Below, piece after piece: positions 7,681 through 12,952 of a stretch of DNA of 12,952 nucleotides. Numbering within the stretch: position 1 is the first letter of the stretch; every line of letters starts with the position of its first letter. A model generated the notes under the pieces. It searched no databases and was not told the DNA's origin. It worked only from the letters and a program-made list of their open reading frames with translations. Where the stretch lies: assembly GCA_910588535.1 (NCBI GenBank), contig CAJUOO010000079.1:1-12952 (forward strand). Reading direction: 5' to 3'. A program made the translations under genes and the position numbers. The stretch comes from an uncultured Lachnospiraceae bacterium (lineage in GTDB: Bacteria; Bacillota; Clostridia; Lachnospirales; Lachnospiraceae).

Positions 7681-7702
7681 ATAACCGGTTAAGTGATTGG
7701 TT
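7681..7702. promoter_or_regulatory. LacI-type operator O1
   Basis: The perfect palindrome TAACCGGTTA (7682-7691), with the central CG typical of LacI/GalR-family sites, is followed 4 nt later by ATTGGT. The same arrangement recurs at exactly +82 bp. The site also lies within GATAACC...GGTTATC (7680-7705), a wider dyad. It lies between the two divergent promoters. Confidence 0.75.
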
Positions 7703-7722
7703 ATCTTTTTGATGAAAACCTA

Positions 7723-7751
7723 TTGACATTCCATGCAAGTCATGATAACAT
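7723..7751 (+). promoter_or_regulatory. promoter of the sucrose operon
   Basis: TTGACA (7723-7728, consensus), a 17 bp spacer and TAACAT (7746-7751) preceded by TGA as an extended -10. The predicted start point is near 7758, immediately before operator O2, and leaves a leader of about 180 nt ahead of the GH32 gene. Confidence 0.7.
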
Positions 7752-7762
7752 AAACACATAAA

Positions 7763-7784
7763 ATAACCGGTTACATAATTGGTA
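7763..7784. promoter_or_regulatory. LacI-type operator O2
   Basis: A second TAACCGGTTA (7764-7773), with ATTGGT 4 nt later (7778-7783), repeats O1 at a distance of 82 bp. It lies just downstream of the predicted transcription start of the GH32 operon, where bound repressor would block initiation or clearance. Confidence 0.75.
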
Positions 7785-7927
7785 ACTTAACCAGTTTATT
7801 GATGACTATATCAACACAGGCGACAGATAGTATAGTGGATAAGTATAACAATATAAGTAAATATTTTTATCCAAGAGGAGCATTGTTATATCTAAACCCC
7901 TGTTATATAGGAAAGACATGTACAGAT

Positions 7928-7933
7928 GGAGGT
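7928..7933 (+). promoter_or_regulatory. ribosome binding site that decides the GH32 start
   Basis: GGAGGT lies 4 nt upstream of ATG 7938 and overlaps the in-frame ATG at 7926. An ATG cannot be served by a site downstream of its own first base, so 7938 is the start. Confidence 0.8.
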
Positions 7934-7937
7934 AAAT

Positions 7938-9428
7938 ATGGAGAAAGTAAAATATGGAAAACTTGACAAAGCTCGCAAAATAGAACAGAAGGCGGTTTCA
8001 GAGATTCCAAAAGAAAGCAGACCAGTGTATCATCTGTCATCTCCGGTTGGCTGGATGAATGATCCAAATGGTTTTTCTGTATATCAGAATACGTATCATT
8101 TGTTTTTCCAGTACCATCCATTTAGTAATGTATGGGGACCTATGCATTGGGGGCACTGCAAGAGCAAGGATTTTGTAAAATGGGAGTATCTGCCTGTAGC
8201 GATGGCTCCAGATGAAAGTTATGACGAAGGAGGATGTTATTCTGGGAGCGCTATAGAAGAAAATGGGGAACATGTACTCATATATACTGGTGTGATTGAC
8301 CAGTATCTTGAGGATGGTTTTCATGATTATCGACAGGTGCAGTGTATAGCAAGAGGGAATGGTATAGATTATAGAAAATATGTAGGCAATCCAGTGATAA
8401 CAGGAGAGAGTCTTCCTGAGGGGAGCAGTGTAGAAGATTTTCGTGATCCGAAGATATGGAAAGAGGGGGATAATTATTATTTGGTAGTTGGCAGTCGAGC
8501 AGCAGATGGTTATGGGCAGGTTCTTTTATATTGTTCTAGTAATTTGGAGCAGTGGGAATTATTAGGAGTTTTAGATAAGAGTGAAGGAAAATATGGGAAG
8601 ATGTGGGAATGTCCTGATTTCTTCCCGTTGGGAGATAGATATATTTTAATGGTTTCTCCGCAGAATATGAGGGCGATGGGATATGAATTTCACAATGGGA
8701 ATAATTCTGTATTTATATATGGGCAATACGATAAAATATCACATCAGTTTCAGCGGGAAAAAATTACATCTGCAGATTATGGACTGGATTTCTATGCTCC
8801 CCAAACATTACTGACGAAGGATGGTCGGCGAATTATGATTGGATGGATGCAGTCGTGGGATGCCAAATTCATGCATGATTTTTTAGACTGGTCAGGTATG
8901 ATGACTTTTCCAAGAGAATTGATGTTAAAGAATGGACAGATTTACCAGATTCCAGTTCGAGAATTAGAAAAATATCAAAAAAACAAGGTAGCATATACAG
9001 AGAAGAAGATAACAGGGACAACATTTCTGGAGGGTATAAAGGGAAGGATTATAGATTTACAGGTTAATATCAAAGAGTTTGATTTTCATCATTTTACGAT
9101 TCATTTTGCTCATAATGATGATTACGAGATGCTTCTGCAATATAATCACAGAAGGAAATGTCTAACGATAGACCGAACACATTCGGGGCTGGTTCGTGAT
9201 GTTGTTTGCCGGAGAAAGATGGTGGCAGAACCTCATGTATTAGATGGACAAAAGAAAATGCTAAAATTGCGTCTATTGTTAGATAAATATTCTGTTGAAG
9301 TATTTATTAATGAGGGAGAAAGAGTGATGTCTTCTGTTTTTCACACACCTATGGAGGCAGATGGAATTGTTTTTGATACAGATGGTACAGCATGTATTGA
9401 TATTATAAAATATGATATTGGTTTTTGA
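7938..9428 (+). CDS. scrB: GH32 sucrose-6-phosphate hydrolase
   Basis: The product is 496 aa, the normal size for the ScrB/SacA group of GH32. The five-bladed beta-propeller carries all three catalytic motifs: WMNDPNG (39-45) with nucleophile Asp42, RDP (169-171) with transition-state stabiliser Asp170, and ECPDFF from 224 with acid/base Glu224. A beta-sandwich domain follows and ends EVFINEGERVMSS...DIIKYDIGF. There is no signal peptide, so it acts in the cytoplasm and should split sucrose-6-phosphate into glucose-6-phosphate and fructose. The first gene of the operon, it is followed 19 nt later by the MBL-fold gene and then by a sucrose-type PTS permease, which supports the phosphorylated substrate over free sucrose or fructan. 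Some GH32 enzymes also cleave short fructo-oligosaccharides. Confidence 0.93.
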   Translation: MEKVKYGKLDKARKIEQKAVSEIPKESRPVYHLSSPVGWMNDPNGFSVYQNTYHLFFQYHPFSNVWGPMHWGHCKSKDFVKWEYLPVAMAPDESYDEGGCYSGSAIEENGEHVLIYTGVIDQYLEDGFHDYRQVQCIARGNGIDYRKYVGNPVITGESLPEGSSVEDFRDPKIWKEGDNYYLVVGSRAADGYGQVLLYCSSNLEQWELLGVLDKSEGKYGKMWECPDFFPLGDRYILMVSPQNMRAMGYEFHNGNNSVFIYGQYDKISHQFQREKITSADYGLDFYAPQTLLTKDGRRIMIGWMQSWDAKFMHDFLDWSGMMTFPRELMLKNGQIYQIPVRELEKYQKNKVAYTEKKITGTTFLEGIKGRIIDLQVNIKEFDFHHFTIHFAHNDDYEMLLQYNHRRKCLTIDRTHSGLVRDVVCRRKMVAEPHVLDGQKKMLKLRLLLDKYSVEVFINEGERVMSSVFHTPMEADGIVFDTDGTACIDIIKYDIGF

Positions 9429-9447
9429 AGTAAGAAAGGAGAATGTT

Positions 9448-10281
9448 ATGGAAATACAATATTTGGGTACTGCAGCAGCAGAGGGATGGCCAGCTCTTTT
9501 TTGTGATTGTGAAATCTGCAGAAAGGCAAGAAAGACAGGAGGGAAGGAACTTCGCACCAGAACACAATCGATTGTTGATGGAAAAATTTTAATTGATTTT
9601 CCGCCGGATACCTACACACACGCGTTAAAGTACTCCTTGCAATTAGGGCAGATACAGCATTTACTAGTGACACATTCTCATATGGATCATTTTTTTCCGG
9701 TTGAGCTAATTCACAGACATGAACATTTTGGACATGGAGCTGAAGGTATGTTGAATGTGTACGGAAATGAAGCGGTGGAAAAGGCATTTTATGATGCAGT
9801 ATTGATTGATAGATTTAAAGTACATCCATTGGATAATGCAGTTCGATTTGTTCGGTTGAAGCCTTTTGTTGATTTTATGGCAGACGGTTATCATATTATC
9901 CCAGTCCCAGCAGATCATGATAAAAGAGAGACATGTTTTATCTATATTATCGAAAAAGATAGAAAATGTCTTTTATATGGACATGACACAGGATTGAAAA
10001 TGAGTGATGCAGCATGGGATTGTATATTTAGCCATAAATATGATTTGATATCCATAGATGCCACCATGGGTAGACAACACAGCGAGGGATATCATATGGG
10101 GTTGCCGGATGACCTCACATTTGTTGCAATTATGGAGAAACATGGATGTATACGACCAGATACTGTTAAAATCATCAATCATTTTTCGCATAATGGTGGG
10201 ATGACACATGAGGAATTGGATGCATTTGCTGTAAAACATAGTTTGATTGCGGCTTATGATGGCATGGCGGTCTCAATTTGA
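9448..10281 (+). CDS. PhnP-like metallo-beta-lactamase-fold phosphodiesterase
   Basis: The product is 277 aa from ATG 9448, with AAAGGAG at 9436-9442. The metal-binding signature THSHMDH (75-81, H76-H78-D80-H81) is intact. Further likely ligands are His157 (PADHD), Asp180 (YGHDTG) and His245 (INHFSHNGG). CDCEIC (19-24) has the same spacing as the structural zinc cysteines of PhnP, the phosphoribosyl cyclic phosphate phosphodiesterase of phosphonate breakdown, so a cyclic phosphate diester is a reasonable substrate class. The window holds no phosphonate genes. The gene sits between the GH32 hydrolase and the PTS permease, with gaps of 19 and 46 nt, so it is part of the sucrose operon. I infer a repair or clearing role for a sugar cyclic phosphate, but a different phosphodiester or ester substrate is equally open. 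Confidence 0.82.
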   Translation: MEIQYLGTAAAEGWPALFCDCEICRKARKTGGKELRTRTQSIVDGKILIDFPPDTYTHALKYSLQLGQIQHLLVTHSHMDHFFPVELIHRHEHFGHGAEGMLNVYGNEAVEKAFYDAVLIDRFKVHPLDNAVRFVRLKPFVDFMADGYHIIPVPADHDKRETCFIYIIEKDRKCLLYGHDTGLKMSDAAWDCIFSHKYDLISIDATMGRQHSEGYHMGLPDDLTFVAIMEKHGCIRPDTVKIINHFSHNGGMTHEELDAFAVKHSLIAAYDGMAVSI

Positions 10282-10327
10282 GTTTAGAAATTCATCTCAA
10301 CAGAAATTAAAAAAGGAGGATAAAGAA

Positions 10328-12319
10328 ATGGAAGACAAATATGTAAAAGCAGCACAAGAGATTTTGGATTGCATGGGCGGACAAGAAAATATCGCTAGTG
10401 CTGCCCACTGTGCAACACGACTCAGACTGGTTTTGAAAGATGAATCTTTAATTGACAAAGATGCATTAGAGAGTATTGAACTTATAAAAGGTAATTTTAA
10501 TAATGGAGGACAGTTTCAGATTATATTGGGGACGGGTATAGTTAATAAGGTTTATGCGGAATTTATCAAAATTGCTAATATTACTGAAATGACAAAAGAG
10601 GAATTAAAACAGCAAGCAGCGAAAAAGATGAATCCAGTTCAAAAACTTCTAAAGACTTTAGCAGATGTGTTTGTGCCAATTCTTCCAGCGCTGGTGGCCT
10701 CTGGCTTGCTGATGGGAATTAACAATATTTTAACAGCGCGTGGAATGTTTGTTGCTGACAAGTCACTTGTTGAAGCGCTTCCAGCTATTAAAGATTTTGC
10801 AGAAATGATTCACTTGTTTTCAAACGCGGGATTCACTTTTTTACCAGTGCTGATTGGATTTTCTGCTACTAAAATATTTGGTGGAACTCCAATTCTTGGA
10901 GCTGTTCTTGGAGCAATTATGATTCATCCAGATTTGATGAACGGGTATAGTTATGGTCAAGCACTACTTGATGGAACGGTTCCATATTGGAATATTTTTG
11001 GTCTGTCAATAGCCAAGGTGGGATATCAGGGAACCGTTCTTCCAGTAATTGCATCATCTTTTTGTCTCGCATTTATTGAGAAAAAAATGCGTAAAGTGGT
11101 TCCAGCAATGCTGGATAATATCGTTACACCACTGTTGGCGGTTCTAGTCTCCGGGGCGATGACTTTCTTGTTTATTGGACCAGTAATGCGAGGGATCGGC
11201 GATGCAATGACAAATGCAGTTATGTGGCTGTTTTTTGATTTAGGTGCTCTTGGAGGTTTGATTTATGGGGTTACATATCCATTGTTGGTTATTACAGGTA
11301 TGCATCATAGTTTGGTGACGGCAGAGACGCAGATTCTGGCCAATATTGGGACACTGGGTGGTTCTCCAACATTTGCAGTTGTTGCGGCTGCAAACTGTGC
11401 GCAGGGTGCTGCTGCATTAGCAGTTATGTTCCAGATGAAGAATAACCCAAAGATGAAAAGTTTGGCTTCTGCCTCAGGTATATCTTCTATGTTGGGAATT
11501 ACGGAACCAGCAATATTTGGTGTTAATTTGAAATTAAGATATCCTTTTTATGGAGCATTGATTGGTGGTGGTATCGGTGCAGCTTATGCAACACTTGTAA
11601 AAGTATTATCAGTATCTCAAGGCCCCTGTGGTGTGATTGGTGTTATTTGTATCCGACCAGATTGTATGTTGCAGTTTATGGTATCTATGATAATTGCGAT
11701 TGCAAGTGCATTTATTGCCACGATGTTGTTGGGAAAAGCATTTGAAAAAAGGGAAAACAGAAAGTCAACTGTAGCAGTTAAAAACGAAGTAACGGCGACT
11801 CAAGCGCAGGCAGATGTTGGCGTTACAACAGAGGCGGAGACAGAGGAAACTGTATCAGAAAATGTGGAAATGATACTTTTTGCCCCAATTCAGGGAAATG
11901 TAATTCAGAGAGAAAACATTCCAGATGAAACATTTGCATCAGGTGTTTTAGGGGATGGTGTAGGTATTGAGCCGGAAAAAGGAGAAGTTATTGCTCCTTT
12001 TGATGGAGAGATTTCTTCTTTGGCAGATACGCGACATGCAATTGGCATTAGTGGACCGGGTAGAATGGAGGTATTGATTCATGTTGGGGTTGATACGGTA
12101 AAGATGAAAGGTGAGGGTTTTACACTTTTTGTCAGTGAAGGTGAGAAAGTTAAAGCGGGGCAGAAACTTATGGAATTTGACATTGCAAAGATTAAAGCAG
12201 CAGGTTATAGTACGACGACAGCTGTCCTTTTGACAAACAGCGATGAGTATAAATCTTGCAATGTAGTGAAAACTGGTGCGATAAAACAGATGGAGAAAAT
12301 CATCTCTGTAGATGAATGA
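10328..12319 (+). CDS. scrA: sucrose-specific PTS permease, EIIBCA
   Basis: The product is 663 aa and takes up sucrose with phosphorylation. IIB (about 1-85) has the phospho-cysteine Cys28 in SAAHCATRLRL. The membrane domain IIC (about 108-470) has LADVFVPILPALVASGLLMG, LIGFSATKIFGG, ITGMHHS and the signature GITEPAIFG (390-398); its wording follows the sucrose subgroup of the glucose PTS superfamily closely. A linker rich in Thr, Glu and Ala (about 473-514) joins the IIA domain (515-663), with His570 and the phospho-accepting His585 in VLIHVGVDTV. All phosphorylation sites are present, so only general EI and HPr are needed. ATG 10328 is chosen because AGGAGG (10314-10319) lies 8 nt upstream; an upstream in-frame ATG at 10247 lies inside the MBL gene. 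It closes the operon, and repeat copy B follows. Confidence 0.93.
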   Translation: MEDKYVKAAQEILDCMGGQENIASAAHCATRLRLVLKDESLIDKDALESIELIKGNFNNGGQFQIILGTGIVNKVYAEFIKIANITEMTKEELKQQAAKKMNPVQKLLKTLADVFVPILPALVASGLLMGINNILTARGMFVADKSLVEALPAIKDFAEMIHLFSNAGFTFLPVLIGFSATKIFGGTPILGAVLGAIMIHPDLMNGYSYGQALLDGTVPYWNIFGLSIAKVGYQGTVLPVIASSFCLAFIEKKMRKVVPAMLDNIVTPLLAVLVSGAMTFLFIGPVMRGIGDAMTNAVMWLFFDLGALGGLIYGVTYPLLVITGMHHSLVTAETQILANIGTLGGSPTFAVVAAANCAQGAAALAVMFQMKNNPKMKSLASASGISSMLGITEPAIFGVNLKLRYPFYGALIGGGIGAAYATLVKVLSVSQGPCGVIGVICIRPDCMLQFMVSMIIAIASAFIATMLLGKAFEKRENRKSTVAVKNEVTATQAQADVGVTTEAETEETVSENVEMILFAPIQGNVIQRENIPDETFASGVLGDGVGIEPEKGEVIAPFDGEISSLADTRHAIGISGPGRMEVLIHVGVDTVKMKGEGFTLFVSEGEKVKAGQKLMEFDIAKIKAAGYSTTTAVLLTNSDEYKSCNVVKTGAIKQMEKIISVDE

Positions 12320-12530
12320 GGTTTACTTCAAGATGTTGTTTGGAGGAACTGCTTGTAATGAGCTGTCTATTTTCTCTGTCAAAAGAACTGAAAATTAAAT
12401 ACCACTATGGGAAATTAGGCTGCAGAGCGTATTATAAGAATGAACAACGGATAGAGTGTGAAGCTTTTTATGTAAAGACACAATTGATACAACAGATAAA
12501 TTATAAATTTACAATATGCTATAACTTCCT
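12320..12530. other. AT-rich gap after the PTS gene
   Basis: No gene that I trust lies here. An 80-codon frame starting inside the PTS stop region has poor composition and runs into the repeat. No intrinsic terminator is visible before repeat copy B, whose core is the first strong hairpin downstream of the operon. Confidence 0.5.
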
Positions 12531-12920
12531 GAAAATATTATATTTTATTTGTTGTTAAAAATCTGTTGTATCATTTTCTGGAAAGATCCGTCCAGCGAAC
12601 TGCCTATGGTCCTCCGTCACCCCGCTCTCGCTTAGTGAAAAACGCAACGGGCGCTAAGCTCGAAACTACCTCGCCAACCGCCGGCGTTTTTCAATAGGTT
12701 CCTTGAGGACCATAGGCAGTTCGCTGGACTGTTTTTATCAGTTAGGCAACACACGTTGTAGCTCTGTTTGTACAGGAGCGATAGAAAATTTTGTTGTTTT
12801 CTTAAAGAAAATCTGATGATTTATGTATACAGACAAACAAAAGATAAAATAGGGTTACAAATATATGAAGAATCAAAGTGTATCTGAATGATTCAATAAA
12901 AGTAGTATAGCCAATCTGCT
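12531..12920 (+). repeat. dispersed repeat unit, copy B
   Basis: This is the fuller of the two copies, in the same orientation as 6199-6488. It consists of a left AT-rich flank, the GC-rich core, a segment of about 95 bp absent from copy A (12730-12824) and a right flank ending AGTATAGCCAATCTGCT. No coding frame is evident, and no transposase was seen. Confidence 0.8.
12590..12729. repeat. nested inverted-repeat core, copy B
   Basis: The arms 12590-12614 and 12705-12729 are perfect 25 bp inverted repeats; the outer 11 bases read GTCCAGCGAAC and GTTCGCTGGAC. Inside, TGAAAAACGC (12636-12645) pairs with GCGTTTTTCA (12684-12693), extended by CGG/CCG across an AA bulge, and GCTTAG (12630-12635) with CTAAGC (12654-12659). 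A T-run (TGTTTTTAT) follows the right arm. As RNA it would fold into a long branched hairpin; as DNA it could extrude a cruciform or be the remains of a mobile element. Confidence 0.85.
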
Positions 12921-12925
12921 GTTTT

Positions 12926-12952
12926 CCTCAAGGAACCTATTGAAAAACGTCG
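12926..12952 (-). repeat. start of an inverted third copy of the core (cut by window edge)
   Basis: The last 27 bases are the reverse complement of the right part of the core, equivalent to 12682-12708, with one mismatch. It begins 5 bp after the end of copy B's right flank, so copies B and C face each other. The rest lies beyond the window. Confidence 0.75.

Noticed and set aside
7710..7728. Possible CcpA cre site near TGAAAACCTATTGACA
   Set aside because: It lacks the central CG and the symmetry of the cre consensus, and is better explained as the -35 region.
7883..7966. Possible TTG-started leader peptide ahead of the GH32 gene
   Set aside because: AGGAG is only 2 nt from the TTG, and the frame shows no features of a regulatory peptide and overlaps the hydrolase start.
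12316..12558. 80-codon frame overlapping the end of the PTS gene
   Set aside because: No ribosome binding site, Cys/Tyr/Ile-rich low-quality composition, no family resemblance, and it runs into repeat copy B.

Overview
The window looks like a stretch of a low-GC, Gram-positive, anaerobic gut-type chromosome, most likely Clostridia/Lachnospiraceae. This rests on strong AGGAGG-type ribosome binding sites, AT-rich sigma-A-like promoters, a GH95 glycosidase, a Gram-positive-style sucrose PTS locus and a BlaI-like operator. The genus cannot be fixed from the sequence alone. No phage genes, transposase, tRNA, rRNA or CRISPR array was seen.

Layout. Positions 2-712 hold the end of an open frame in which a GNAT acetyltransferase runs in frame into the last ~110 residues of a MATE efflux protein; a clear rho-independent terminator follows (800-841). 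A promoter whose spacer and -10 carry a BlaI/MecI-type palindrome (913-941) leads to a putative lipoprotein of unknown function (1091-2365) and an APH/choline-kinase-like phosphotransferase (2464-3363). After a ~300 bp gap with its own extended -10 promoter comes a stand-alone, apparently cytoplasmic GH95 family glycosidase (3666-6047), a family best known for alpha-L-fucosidases. GH95 converges on a LacI-family repressor gene; the gap between them (6048-6558) holds a structured, GC-rich repeat.

The right half is a compact sucrose-utilisation locus. The repressor gene (6559-7587, minus) is divergent from an operon of GH32 sucrose-6-phosphate hydrolase (7938-9428), a PhnP-like metallo-beta-lactamase-fold phosphodiesterase (9448-10281) and a three-domain sucrose PTS permease IIBCA (10328-12319). 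The divergent region contains matched extended -10 promoters for both directions and two copies of a LacI-type operator exactly 82 bp apart, one just downstream of the predicted operon start point. The working model is: sucrose is imported and phosphorylated by the PTS, sucrose-6-phosphate is cleaved by the GH32 enzyme, and the repressor senses an intermediate. No fructokinase lies in the window, and the role of the MBL-fold protein is open.

The most unusual signal is non-coding. A ~104 bp core with nested inverted repeats, set in a longer repeated unit, occurs at 6269-6377 and 12590-12729 in the same orientation, so it brackets the whole sucrose locus. A third copy begins in inverted orientation at the right edge (12926-12952). 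The core is much better conserved between copies than its flanks. It could be a miniature mobile element, a structured RNA or a bidirectional terminator.
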